Below are positions 49,722-58,490 of a stretch of 64,000 nt of DNA, one piece after another. The number at the start of each line of letters is the position of its first letter. Within the stretch, counting starts at the first letter, position 1. Origin of the DNA: JBOCEF01 sp047610385 (lineage in GTDB: Bacteria; Pseudomonadota; Alphaproteobacteria; Rhodobacterales; Rhodobacteraceae); contig JBLGAC010000005.1 of assembly GCA_047610385.1 (NCBI GenBank), positions 62,001 to 126,000 on the forward strand. The letters run 5' to 3'. Both the position numbers and the translations under genes were made by a program. The notes beneath the pieces are model-generated. The model did not search any database and was not told the origin of the DNA. It saw only the letters and a list, made by a program, of their open reading frames with translations.

Positions 49722-51212
49722 TCAGAACACCGTTTGGGACAGCACGAAGATCACCGCTGACAGGCCTGCAGTGGCCGGAACGGTGATCACCCACGCCGCG
49801 ATCACGGTCATGAAATGCGACCGGCGGACCAGCTTGCGCCGCTTTCGCTCTGCCGTGTCGACCACGTTGGTTTTGCGCCGCCCGACGGCCAGCTGACGCG
49901 CGCGCCGGGCGCTGTGCCATTCGCGGAAGAACCCGACCCCGAACACGCCCCCGACCGCAATATGGGTGGAGCTGACAGGCAGCCCCAACCAACTGGCCAC
50001 AATCACCGTGATCGCCGCCGACAGCGCCACGCAATAGGCCCGCATCGGGTTCAGCTTGGTGATCTGCTCACCAACCATGCGGATCAGCCGCGGGCCAAAC
50101 AGGAACAGGCCCAACGAGATGCCCAGCGCCCCGATCACCATCACCCAAAGCGGAATCGCCACCTCAGCCGCCGCGCCGTGGAATTCGGTCGCATGAACGA
50201 TCGCCGCCAGCGGGCCAACCGCGTTGGCCACATCATTGGCACCATGGGCAAAGGACAGCAGCGCCGCCGACAGCACCAGCGGCAGGCCGAACAGGACCTT
50301 GAGCGATTTGTTCCGGTTCTCCAGCCCGATGGACTGGCGGCGGATCAGCGGCCTGGCGGCTGCCCAGGATGCAAACCCCGCCCCGACCCCGATCAGGAGC
50401 GCGGTCTCCATGTCGATTTTCACCACGCGCTTGAGGCCCTTGAGCGCGAGATACGAAGCAAACGCCGCCGCCATGATGCCGATCAGAACCGGCACCCATT
50501 TGCGCGCGGCGGCGATTTTGTCGTCCTGATAAATGATGCGCGCCTTGATCAGCCACAGGAACCCCGCCGCGATCAGCCCGCCGAGCATGGGTGAAACGAC
50601 CCAGCTGGCGGCAATCGCGCTCATGGACACCCAGTTCACTGCCGACAGCCCTGCCGCCGCGATCCCCGCGCCCATCACACCGCCAACCACCGCATGGGTG
50701 GTGGACACCGGCGCCCCGACCCAGGTCGCCAGGTTCACCCACATCGCCGATGACGCCAGCGCCGCCATCATCACCCAGATGAACACTGACGGATCGCTGA
50801 CGCTGGCCGGATCGATGATCCCCTTGGAGATGGTGGAGACCACGTCCCCCCCCGCCAGCAGCGCGCCCGCGGTTTCGCACAGGGCCGCGATCACCAGCGC
50901 GCCACCCATGGTCAGCGCCTTGGCGCCCACCGCGGGACCCATGTTGTTGGCCACGTCATTGGCGCCAATGTTGATCGCCATATAGGCGCCAAAGGCGGCG
51001 GCGGCTACGACCAGCAGCGCCTCTGGCGAGGCACCAAAGGCCAGGCCCGCCGCCAGCGTCGCCATCGCGATGAAGGCCAGCGCCACGCCCAGACCGATCA
51101 TTGGGCGGGCGACGTATTGCGCCGCCAGCTCCACGCGTCCGATGCGTTTGAGGTCACGATCAAGCGTCGCCCAGGCGCGCGCGTTTTTAGGGTCGGGGGA
51201 AGCGGACGTCAT
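49722..51212 (-). CDS. pitA: Inorganic phosphate transporter, Pit family
   Basis: About 496 residues from the ATG at 51212, which follows GGAGA. Around ten to twelve membrane helices with the Pit duplication: G-A-N-D-V-A-N appears twice (about 83-89 and again in the second half), each copy later followed by P-V-S-T-T-H or P-V-S-S-T-H. These are the PHO4 family signatures. It takes up metal-phosphate by proton or Na+ symport. A basic cytoplasmic stretch (R-K-T-N-V-V-D-T-A-E-R-K-R-R-K) lies before the last helix. Upstream residues to 51278 are unlikely to be translated. Confidence 0.95.
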   Translation of the reverse strand: MTSASPDPKNARAWATLDRDLKRIGRVELAAQYVARPMIGLGVALAFIAMATLAAGLAFGASPEALLVVAAAAFGAYMAINIGANDVANNMGPAVGAKALTMGGALVIAALCETAGALLAGGDVVSTISKGIIDPASVSDPSVFIWVMMAALASSAMWVNLATWVGAPVSTTHAVVGGVMGAGIAAAGLSAVNWVSMSAIAASWVVSPMLGGLIAAGFLWLIKARIIYQDDKIAAARKWVPVLIGIMAAAFASYLALKGLKRVVKIDMETALLIGVGAGFASWAAARPLIRRQSIGLENRNKSLKVLFGLPLVLSAALLSFAHGANDVANAVGPLAAIVHATEFHGAAAEVAIPLWVMVIGALGISLGLFLFGPRLIRMVGEQITKLNPMRAYCVALSAAITVIVASWLGLPVSSTHIAVGGVFGVGFFREWHSARRARQLAVGRRKTNVVDTAERKRRKLVRRSHFMTVIAAWVITVPATAGLSAVIFVLSQTVF

Positions 51213-51309
51213 GCGCGGGCTCTCCGTGCTGTCGGCGGGATGGCGCCGGGCGCCTTGAATTCGCCCGACCGCATACACCCATCAAGGCCCAAGCGCAAAA
51301 CCCGTGGGC

Positions 51310-51780
51310 TCAGCGCTTTCCAAATGCCTGCAGCACTGCCTTCAGCTCCGGCTCTGCCACCCGCAGCGCAGCCTCAGCGGGCGTGACCCATTCGCGCGTG
51401 CGCTCCGCCCGCTCAGGCCAGTCATCGGCAAGGCTGGTGACCCGGGCGGCATAAACGTCAACGCGGGTCGGCAGGCCCAGCCCGCCATCAAGCCCTTTGT
51501 CATACGCATAGTTGCCCACAGGGTCTTCAGCGATCTCAGCCTTCACGCCAGCTTCTTCCCAGGCTTCGGTCAGGGCGGTCTCAGACCCGGTCAGCCCTTC
51601 GATCGGCCAGCCTTTGGGGATCACCCAGCGGCCGGTATCGCGGGAGGTGATCACCAGCACCTCGCGGGACCCTGTGTCGCCGCCTTCACGCCAGCACAGG
51701 GCCGCAACCTGCCGGCTGCGCGGGCGGCGCAGCATCGGCAGCACAAGCTCTTCCCACGCCCTCGCCAGAAACCCGTTCAT
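51310..51780 (-). CDS. Nudix hydrolase with a variant Nudix box
   Basis: About 156 residues from the ATG at 51780. The Nudix box reads P-K-G-W-P-I-E-G-L-T-G-S-E-T-A-L, then T-E-A-W-E-E-A-G-V. The catalytic E-E-x-G part is kept, but the first Glu is Leu and the usual R-E is T-E. The W-V-I-P-K-G start and overall length resemble the DIPP branch (diadenosine or inositol polyphosphate hydrolases). It cleaves a nucleoside-diphosphate-linked or polyphosphate substrate that is unknown. The neighbouring phosphate permease may be coincidental. The start is uncertain; upstream non-ATG codons are possible. Confidence 0.85.
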   Translation of the reverse strand: MNGFLARAWEELVLPMLRRPRSRQVAALCWREGGDTGSREVLVITSRDTGRWVIPKGWPIEGLTGSETALTEAWEEAGVKAEIAEDPVGNYAYDKGLDGGLGLPTRVDVYAARVTSLADDWPERAERTREWVTPAEAALRVAEPELKAVLQAFGKR

Positions 51781-51981
51781 GCCGCTATGCCCCAAATTCA
51801 ACCTGAAAAATGCCAAAGGTTCAGGGCCGGTTCGACCCTGCCCACAGCCTTTATGCACAGGTAATGCATTCTTGCAGCAGTTTAAACCAAAGGCGCACGG
51901 CTTTGCGCCCGCCGGCGCTGTCTGCTAGGGGCGGGCGCAACAGGCGCGGACCCGCGCGCCGAAAAGGAAAGCACCGCAGCC

Positions 51982-52554
51982 ATGGCCATCTCTGACGCTC
52001 TGACCGCCCGCGCGATGGGCACATGTGAGCTGTGCGGCGCCGTCGACGCCCTGTCGGCCTTTGACGTGTCGCACGGGCCGGGCGGCGATGATGGCGCGGT
52101 GGCGGTCTGCGCCACCTGCCACGCGCAGATCGAAGATCCCGCCGCCATGGACCCCCAGCATTGGCGCACCCTGAGCGACAGCATGTGGACCCCGGTTCCC
52201 GCGGTTCAGGCGCTGGCGTGGCGGATGCTGGACCGGCTGCGCACTGAGACCTGGGCCCAGGATCTTGCCGAGATGCTGTATCTGGACGATGACACCCGCG
52301 CCTGGGCCGAGGCAGGCGCCGAAGCGGCCGGGCCGACCATCCTGCACATCGACAGCAATGGCGTGCAGCTGGCGGCCGGAGACACCGTGACGCTGATCAA
52401 GGACCTGACCGTGAAGGGCGCCGGGTTCACCGCCAAGCGCGGCACCGCGGTGCGGGGCATCGCGCTGGACCACGACAATGCCAAACACATCGAAGGCCGC
52501 GTGAACGGCCAGCGCATCGTGATCCTGTGCGCGTTCGTCAAGAAAACCGTCTGA
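51982..52554 (+). CDS. PhnA/YjdM-family zinc-ribbon protein
   Basis: 190 residues. Zinc ribbon with C-E-L-C (Cys15, Cys18) and C-A-T-C (Cys43, Cys46). The C-terminal PhnA domain (about 118-190) has D-S-N-G-V-Q-L-A-A-G-D-T-V, L-I-K-D-L-T-V-K-G and K-R-G-T-A-V-R-G. PhnA/YjdM proteins were once linked to alkylphosphonate use, but their function is not established; the SH3-like C-terminal domain suggests binding to nucleic acid or protein. ATG follows AAAGGAAAGCACCGCAGCC. The convergent LacI-type gene ends four bases away. Confidence 0.9.
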   Translation: MAISDALTARAMGTCELCGAVDALSAFDVSHGPGGDDGAVAVCATCHAQIEDPAAMDPQHWRTLSDSMWTPVPAVQALAWRMLDRLRTETWAQDLAEMLYLDDDTRAWAEAGAEAAGPTILHIDSNGVQLAAGDTVTLIKDLTVKGAGFTAKRGTAVRGIALDHDNAKHIEGRVNGQRIVILCAFVKKTV

Positions 52555-52557
52555 CGC

Positions 52558-53559
52558 CTAGATCGCGGCGACGGAATTGCGGCGGATCAGCTCCACGGGG
52601 ATGATCTCAGTCGGGCCAGTCAGCAGGTTGCCGTCGATCATCTGGATCAGCAGCTCTGCCGCCCGCATGCCGATCAGGCTGCGCGGCTGGCGGATGGTGG
52701 TCAGGGCGGGGGTCAGGTGGGCCGCCACTTCGATGTTGTCGAACCCGATCACCGACACCTGCTCCGGCACGCCGACGCCCGCGTGCTGCAGCGCGCCCAT
52801 AAAGCCGACGGCCATTTCGTCCGAGGCGCAGAACACCGCCGTTGGCCGATCGGGCAGCACCATCCAGCGGGCCGCGGCGAAGGCGCCTGAATCCATGCTG
52901 AAATCACCGCCGAATATCCAGTTGGGGCGCAGCGGCAGGCCGGCGTCTTGCATCGCACGGTCAAAGCCATTGCGGCGGGTGTCGGTCAGCACGTTGCCCG
53001 CTGGCCCGGTGATGTGGCCGATGCGTCGGTGGCCCATGTCCACCAGATGCGCCACCGCCATCGCCGCCCCGGCCGCGTTGTCCACCCGCACCGAAGGCAG
53101 CGGCGCGTCCAGCCATTCGCACGCGGTGATCACCGGTGGGCGCCCCACACCGGCCAGAATTGCCGGCGACAGCGCGCCATCAAGCAGCACCAGCCCGTCC
53201 GCCATCCCTGAGCGCAGGCAATGGATCAGCCGCGCGTCCGGGTCCGGCCCGGTCTGGGTGTCGACGATCAGCAGATCATAACTGGCCGCCGTCAGCGCTG
53301 AGGCCATGCCCGACAGGATCTGCGAAAAGAACGGGTTGGCCAGATTGGGCGCCAGCGCGATGACGTTTCCGGTCCGCTGGCGGCGCAGATTGCGCGCGGT
53401 GCGGTTGACGCGGTACCCGGTGTCTTCGACCGCGCGGGCCACCGCGTCGCGGGTCGACTGCGCAACCACATCGGGGGTGGACAGCGCCCGACTGACGGTC
53501 GCGGTCGACACGCCAGCGATGCGGGCGACGTCCTGAATGGTCGCGGTTTTGCGCGTCAT
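52558..53559 (-). CDS. LacI-family transcriptional regulator of the sugar operon
   Basis: 333 residues. N-terminal helix-turn-helix and hinge: A-T-I-Q-D-V-A-R-I-A-G-V-S-T-A-T-V-S-R-A (6-25) and N-R-T-A-R-N-L-R-R-Q-R-T. The ligand-binding domain of the periplasmic-binding-protein type follows (about 60-333), ending with I-P-V-E-L-I-R-R-N-S. It is transcribed divergently from the sugar uptake and catabolism operon, and a consensus LacI-family operator (53638-53651) lies in the shared promoter gap. It probably represses both directions until the sugar or a derivative binds. The effector is unknown. Confidence 0.94.
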   Translation of the reverse strand: MTRKTATIQDVARIAGVSTATVSRALSTPDVVAQSTRDAVARAVEDTGYRVNRTARNLRRQRTGNVIALAPNLANPFFSQILSGMASALTAASYDLLIVDTQTGPDPDARLIHCLRSGMADGLVLLDGALSPAILAGVGRPPVITACEWLDAPLPSVRVDNAAGAAMAVAHLVDMGHRRIGHITGPAGNVLTDTRRNGFDRAMQDAGLPLRPNWIFGGDFSMDSGAFAAARWMVLPDRPTAVFCASDEMAVGFMGALQHAGVGVPEQVSVIGFDNIEVAAHLTPALTTIRQPRSLIGMRAAELLIQMIDGNLLTGPTEIIPVELIRRNSVAAI

Positions 53560-53637
53560 GCCGATCCCTTCGCAGGGGCCGTTTGCCGGTCCCTGAAGAA
53601 ACCTGTTTACGGCGAAAGCTTCTGCGATACACTCCCC

Positions 53638-53651
53638 TGCAAACGATTACA
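53638..53651. promoter_or_regulatory. LacI-family operator
   Basis: TGCAAACGATTACA fits the LacI-family consensus TGNAANCGNTTNCA at every fixed position. It lies 56 bases before the isomerase start and 78 bases before the divergent regulator start, so one dimer could control both. Confidence 0.8.
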
Positions 53652-53707
53652 TCAAAGGCAAACCGCGGTCCGACACCGCGCTAGGACCTTTGGGGGAGGA
53701 AAACGCG

Positions 53708-54766
53708 ATGAAGACGATGAAGGGCCCCGCCCTGTTCCTGGCGCAATTCGCCGGGGATCAGGCACCGTTCAATTCATGGGATGCGATCACCCGATGGGCC
53801 GCGGACTGCGGCTATGTCGGCGTGCAGGTGCCCAGCTGGGACAAGCGCCTGTTCGATCTGGAAACCGCCGCTGCGTCCAAGGATTATTGCGACGCGTTCC
53901 TTGGCCAAGCAGCGGCGAACGGCGTTGCGGTCACCGAATTGTCCACCCATCTGCAAGGCCAGCTTGTGGCGGTGCACCCGGCCTATGATCTGCCGATGGA
54001 CGGGTTCGCGGACCCATCTGTACAGGGCGACCCCAAGGCGCGGCAGGCATGGGCGGTTGATCAGGTGAAACTGGCGCTGACCGCGTCGCGCACTATGGGG
54101 CTGACGGCGATGGCGTCGTTTTCCGGCGCGCTGGCCTGGCCCTATATTTACCCGTGGCCCCAGCGCCCCGCGGGCTTGATTGAGGCTGCGTTCGATGAAC
54201 TGGCCGCGCGGTGGCGCCCGATCTTGGACCATGCCGACGCCTGCGGGGTCGACATCTGCTATGAAATACACCCCGGCGAAGACCTGCATGACGGCGTCAG
54301 CTTTGAGATGTTCCTGGACCGCGTGAACGGCCACAAGCGCGCGATGATGCTGTATGACCCGTCGCATTATGTGCTGCAGGCGCTGGATTATCTGGACAAC
54401 ATCGACATCTACGCCGACCGCATCGGCATGTTCCACGCCAAGGATGCCGAATTCAATCCGACCGGGCGTCAGGGCGTTTATGGCGGGTATCAGTCGTGGG
54501 TCAACCGGGCGGGGCGGTTCCGCAGCCTCGGCGATGGGCAGGTGGATTTCAAGGCGGTGTTCTCAAAGCTCGCTGCCGCGGATTTCGACGGCTGGGCGGT
54601 GGTCGAATGGGAATGCGCGCTGAAGCACCCAGAGGACGGGGCCCGCGAAGGTGCCGCCTTTGTGCGCGATCACATCATCCGGGTCACGCCCCATGCGTTC
54701 GACGATTTTGCGGCCTCGGGCACCGATGATGCGGCCAACCGCAAGATGCTGGGGTTGGATCGTTGA
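53708..54766 (+). CDS. Sugar phosphate isomerase/epimerase-like TIM-barrel enzyme
   Basis: 352 residues from the ATG at 53708 behind GGGAGGA. Xylose-isomerase-like TIM barrel (AP endonuclease 2 fold): G-Y-V-G-V-Q-V-P-S-W (about 35-44), E-L-S-T-H-L-Q-G-Q-L, C-Y-E-I-H-P-G-E-D-L (metal-ligand Glu), Y-D-P-S-H-Y, M-F-H-A-K-D-A-E and V-V-E-W-E-C-A. The His, Asp and Glu ligands for a divalent metal are all present. It probably isomerises or epimerises a keto-sugar produced by the oxidoreductase encoded next. Closely similar proteins occur in rhizobial sugar operons; the exact substrate is unknown. First gene of the operon. Confidence 0.88.
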   Translation: MKTMKGPALFLAQFAGDQAPFNSWDAITRWAADCGYVGVQVPSWDKRLFDLETAAASKDYCDAFLGQAAANGVAVTELSTHLQGQLVAVHPAYDLPMDGFADPSVQGDPKARQAWAVDQVKLALTASRTMGLTAMASFSGALAWPYIYPWPQRPAGLIEAAFDELAARWRPILDHADACGVDICYEIHPGEDLHDGVSFEMFLDRVNGHKRAMMLYDPSHYVLQALDYLDNIDIYADRIGMFHAKDAEFNPTGRQGVYGGYQSWVNRAGRFRSLGDGQVDFKAVFSKLAAADFDGWAVVEWECALKHPEDGAREGAAFVRDHIIRVTPHAFDDFAASGTDDAANRKMLGLDR

Positions 54767-55923
54767 CCCGGTTCAAGGGACGAGAGGGGCCGATCCGCCT
54801 CGGCATGGTCGGGGGCGGCACCGGGGCGTTTATCGGCGCGGTGCACCGGATCGCGGCGCGGCTGGATGGGCAATTTGAAGTGGTCGCCGGGGCGCTGTCG
54901 TCAACGCCGGAGCGGGCCGATGCATCGGCGCGCGATCTGGGGCTGGCCCCGGCGCGCAGCTATGCCGGGTTCGCGGCCATGGCCCGGCGTGAGGCCCGCC
55001 TGAAAGACGGCATTGAGGCGGTCGCCATCGTCGCCCCCAACCACATCCATTACCCCGCTGCGCGCGAATTCCTGCGCCGCGGCATCCATGTGATCTGCGA
55101 CAAGCCGCTGACCAGCACTCTGCCCGACGCCAAAAAGCTGGTCCGAGAGGCTGAGGCATCAGACGCGCTGTTCGTGCTGACCCACAACTACACCGGTTAT
55201 CCCATGGTGCGCGCGGCACGCGAAATGATCGCCGCGGGCGAGATCGGCACAATCCGCGTGGTGCAGGTGGAATACCCGCAGGATTGGCTGACCGAACCCG
55301 CGGATCCGGCCAACAAACAGGCCGAATGGCGCACTGACCCGGCGCGCAGTGGCGCGGGCGGGTCCACCGGCGACATCGGCACCCATGCGTATAACCTTGT
55401 GCGTTTCACCACCGGGTTGCGGCTGGAGGCGCTGTCCGCCGATCTGCACCGCTTTGTGGACGGGCGGCAGGTGGACGACAACGCCCATGTCATGCTGCGC
55501 TTTGACGGCGGCGCGCGCGGGATGTTGTGGTGCTCTCAGGTGGCGCCAGGCAATGAAAACGGGCTGAAGCTGCGCATCTATGGCGACAAGGGCGGGCTGG
55601 AATGGACGCAGGAGGCCCCGACGATCCTGTGGCATTCCCCGTTCAATGAACCGATGCGCCGCCTTACCCGCGGCGGGCCGGGATCGGGCGCCGCCGCGGC
55701 CCGCGTCACCCGCATTCCCGCCGGACACCCTGAGGGGTTTTTGGAAGCCTTCGCCACCATCTACACCGAGGCCGCACACGCCATCCGCGCCCACCGCACC
55801 GGGGACGCCCCGCCCGATGGCGTGACCTTTCCATCGGTGCGCGACGGGTTGGAGGGCGTGGCATTCGTGGATGCGTGTGTGCGGTCCTCAGCGCGCAACG
55901 CGGCATGGACAGCGCTGAAATGA
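54763..55923 (+). CDS. Gfo/Idh/MocA-family oxidoreductase
   Basis: 386 residues, TTG start at 54763 overlapping the isomerase stop (TTGA), so it is translated by coupling. N-terminal Rossmann fold with G-M-V-G-G-G-T-G-A-F-I-G (about 14-25), N-H-I-H-Y-P-A-A and the C-D-K-P-L variant of the family's E-K-P motif (about 106-110). C-terminal alpha/beta domain with G-G-S-T-G-D-I-G-T-H-A-Y (catalytic Asp and His). It oxidises or reduces a sugar or polyol with NAD(P). With the isomerase and the ABC importer it forms a catabolic route for a carbohydrate that cannot be named from sequence. Confidence 0.93.
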   Translation: MTRFKGREGPIRLGMVGGGTGAFIGAVHRIAARLDGQFEVVAGALSSTPERADASARDLGLAPARSYAGFAAMARREARLKDGIEAVAIVAPNHIHYPAAREFLRRGIHVICDKPLTSTLPDAKKLVREAEASDALFVLTHNYTGYPMVRAAREMIAAGEIGTIRVVQVEYPQDWLTEPADPANKQAEWRTDPARSGAGGSTGDIGTHAYNLVRFTTGLRLEALSADLHRFVDGRQVDDNAHVMLRFDGGARGMLWCSQVAPGNENGLKLRIYGDKGGLEWTQEAPTILWHSPFNEPMRRLTRGGPGSGAAAARVTRIPAGHPEGFLEAFATIYTEAAHAIRAHRTGDAPPDGVTFPSVRDGLEGVAFVDACVRSSARNAAWTALK

Positions 55924-57467
55924 CGGCATCAGCATCGGGGCCAAAATTGGGGCCAGAATTGGGGCCAGTGCTGGCCATCGAAAAGGCGTCGCGCAGTTTT
56001 GGACCGGTGCAGGTGCTGTTCGACGTCGATTTCGACCTGCGCGCAGGCGAAGTGCACGCCTTGATCGGCGAAAACGGCGCCGGGAAATCCACCACCATGA
56101 AGATCCTCGCGGGCTATCTGGCGCCCAGCGGCGGGCAGGTGCTGCTGGATGGTGCGCCCGTGCGCTTTGCCAATTCCGCCGCGGCTGAGGCAGCCGGGGT
56201 CATCCTGATCCACCAGGAATTCAACCTCGCCCAACAGCTGAGCGTTGAGGAGAACATCTTTCTGGGCCGCAAAATCCGCCGTGGCCCGTTTCTGGACCGC
56301 AAAGCGATGCAGGCCGAAAGCCGGGCGCTGCTGGCGCGGCTGGATTGCCATGTGGACCCAAAGGCGCTGGTGCGCAATCTGTCGGTTCCCAACCGGCAGA
56401 TGGTGGAAATCGCCAAAGCCCTTGGCCGCAACGCCCGCGTTCTGATCATGGATGAACCGACGGCGGTGCTGACCACCCGCGAAACCGACGTGCTGCTGGG
56501 GCTGATCGACCGGCTGCGCACGCAAGGCACCGCGATCCTTTATACCTCGCACAAGTTGGACGAGGTCGCGCGGATCGCTGACCGGGTCACTGTGCTGCGC
56601 GACGGGCACCGGGTGATGGAGCAGACCGCCAAAGGCTTCTCCGAAGATGCCATGGCCGAAGCAATGGTGGGCCGCGAACTGAGCGGCCTGTTCCCCACCC
56701 CCATCGCAGCCTGCGGCGGCCCGGTGCTGGTGGTTGAGGGCCTGAGCGTGCCCGGGCTGGTTGAAAACGCATCCTTTACCCTGAACCGCGGCGAGGTTCT
56801 TGGCTTTGCCGGGCTGGTCGGCGCGGGCCGCACCGAACTGATGGAGGCCGTCGCCGGCCTGCGCCCGCGCACCGGGCATGTGACGGTGAAGGGTGCCGCG
56901 CTTATGCCCGGATCGGTGCGCGCCGCGCGCGCGGCGGGCGTTGTGTATCTGACCGAGGACCGCAAGGAAAAGGGCCTGCTGCTGGGCAAACCGCTGGTGC
57001 AGAACCTGACCTTGCTGGCGCTGGACCAGTTTCTGACCGGCCCCGCAGGCGTGATCATCGACAGCGCCGCTGAGGAGGCCGCCCTGACCCGCGCCATCAC
57101 CGATTTTGACATCCGCGTCGGCGACCGCACCATGGCGGCGGGCGCGCTGTCGGGCGGCAACCAGCAAAAGCTGCTGCTGGCCAAGACCATGCTGGCCACG
57201 CCCGACATTATCATCATCGACGAGCCGACCCGCGGCATCGACATCGGCACCAAGCAGCAGATCTACGCCTTCATCGCCCGCCTCGCGCAGAGCGGCAAAA
57301 GCGTGATCGTCGTGTCCTCAGAACTGCCAGAGGTGATCGGGCTGTGCACGCGGCTGATGGTGATGGCGCGCGGCCGGATCGTCGGAGAGCTGTCTGACGG
57401 CGCCGTGACCGAAGCGGCGGTGGTGCGCCTCGCCATGGGAATGACCGAAAAGGCTGACGCGATATGA
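55920..57467 (+). CDS. Sugar ABC transporter ATP-binding protein (RbsA/MglA type)
   Basis: 515 residues from the ATG at 55920, overlapping the oxidoreductase stop (ATGA). Two ATPase domains: the first with Walker A G-E-N-G-A-G-K-S-T (50-58), I-M-D-E-P; the second with the degenerate G-L-V-G-A-G-R-T-E typical of this family but a full L-S-G-G-N-Q-Q-K and I-I-D-E-P-T-R-G. The first domain's signature is altered to L-S-V-P-N-R-Q. The N-terminus has G-P-K-L-G-P-E-L-G-P-V-L, three in-frame copies of a 12-base repeat (55937-55972). It energises uptake of the operon's sugar through the permease encoded next. Confidence 0.96.
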   Translation: MTASASGPKLGPELGPVLAIEKASRSFGPVQVLFDVDFDLRAGEVHALIGENGAGKSTTMKILAGYLAPSGGQVLLDGAPVRFANSAAAEAAGVILIHQEFNLAQQLSVEENIFLGRKIRRGPFLDRKAMQAESRALLARLDCHVDPKALVRNLSVPNRQMVEIAKALGRNARVLIMDEPTAVLTTRETDVLLGLIDRLRTQGTAILYTSHKLDEVARIADRVTVLRDGHRVMEQTAKGFSEDAMAEAMVGRELSGLFPTPIAACGGPVLVVEGLSVPGLVENASFTLNRGEVLGFAGLVGAGRTELMEAVAGLRPRTGHVTVKGAALMPGSVRAARAAGVVYLTEDRKEKGLLLGKPLVQNLTLLALDQFLTGPAGVIIDSAAEEAALTRAITDFDIRVGDRTMAAGALSGGNQQKLLLAKTMLATPDIIIIDEPTRGIDIGTKQQIYAFIARLAQSGKSVIVVSSELPEVIGLCTRLMVMARGRIVGELSDGAVTEAAVVRLAMGMTEKADAI

Positions 57468-58456
57468 CCACGGGCACAGCGGACGCACGGCGCCGCACGA
57501 TCAATTTCCATGCGCTCGGACCCGTGCTGGCGCTGTTGGCGCTGGTGGGGCTGGGGGCGTTCCTGAACGACAATTTCCTGTCCGCGGGCAACGTGACCAA
57601 CGTGCTGGCGCGGTCCGCCTTTATCGGGATCATCGCGGTCGGCATGACCTTTGTGATCACGGCGGGCGGGATTGATCTGTCGGTCGGATCGATGGCCGCC
57701 TTTGTGGCGGGCGTGATGATCCTGGTGATGAATTCGCTGATCCCCAGCATGGGCATCGGCGTGCCGGTGATCCTGTGCGGCATGGTGGCGGCGATTGTGG
57801 CGGGGTTCGCGGCAGGGTGGCTCAATGGTGTGCTGATCACCACCGTGCGCATCGAGGCGTTCATCGTCACGCTGGGGTCCATGGGCATTTACCGCAGTCT
57901 GGTGACCTGGATGGCCGATGGCGGCACCCTGTCGCTGGATTTTGACCTGCGCGGCATCTACCGCCCGGTTTATTACGACGGCATCCTTGGGATCAGCTGG
58001 CCGATCATCGTGTTTGCGCTGGTGGCGATCGTTGGGGAGATCACCATGCGCCACACCCCGTTCGGGCGCCATTGCGCGGCCATCGGCGCGAATGAACAGG
58101 TCGCCCGGTATTCCGCCGTCAACGTCGCGCGCACCCGCATCGCCACTTACGTGCTGCTGGGCATGTTGGTGGGGCTGGCGACGATCATGTACGTGCCGCG
58201 GCTTGGATCAGCGTCCGCGTCCACCGGCGTGTTGTGGGAGCTGGAGGCGATCGCCGCAGTGATCATCGGTGGCACCGTGCTGAAAGGTGGGTTTGGCCGG
58301 GTCTGGGGCGCGGTGATCGGGGTGCTGATCCTCAGCCTCATCGACAACATTCTCAATCTCGCATCGATCGTCAGCCCGTATCTCAACGGCGCGATTCAAG
58401 GCGTGATCGTGATCCTCGCAGTGGTGCTGCAGCGAGACAAAAAGAACGCCGACTGA
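57464..58456 (+). CDS. Sugar ABC transporter permease (RbsC type)
   Basis: 330 residues, about nine or ten hydrophobic helices, BPD_transp_2 family. V-G-M-T-F-V-I-T-A-G-G-I-D-L-S-V-G-S (about 60-77) is the hallmark segment of ribose-type permeases, and G-G-T-V-L-K-G-G-F-G-R-V-W-G-A is the conserved region before the last helices. Its start overlaps the ATPase stop (ATGA). It probably works as a homodimer with the two-domain ATPase. Confidence 0.96.
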   Translation: MTTGTADARRRTINFHALGPVLALLALVGLGAFLNDNFLSAGNVTNVLARSAFIGIIAVGMTFVITAGGIDLSVGSMAAFVAGVMILVMNSLIPSMGIGVPVILCGMVAAIVAGFAAGWLNGVLITTVRIEAFIVTLGSMGIYRSLVTWMADGGTLSLDFDLRGIYRPVYYDGILGISWPIIVFALVAIVGEITMRHTPFGRHCAAIGANEQVARYSAVNVARTRIATYVLLGMLVGLATIMYVPRLGSASASTGVLWELEAIAAVIIGGTVLKGGFGRVWGAVIGVLILSLIDNILNLASIVSPYLNGAIQGVIVILAVVLQRDKKNAD

Positions 58457-58490
58457 ACGGCGATGTCCAATCAACCGGGAGAGAAAAGCT

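Noticed and set aside
49464..49896. Open frames between pqqA and the phosphate permease gene
   Set aside because: No good start and no recognisable motif, and they run into the permease coding region on the other strand.
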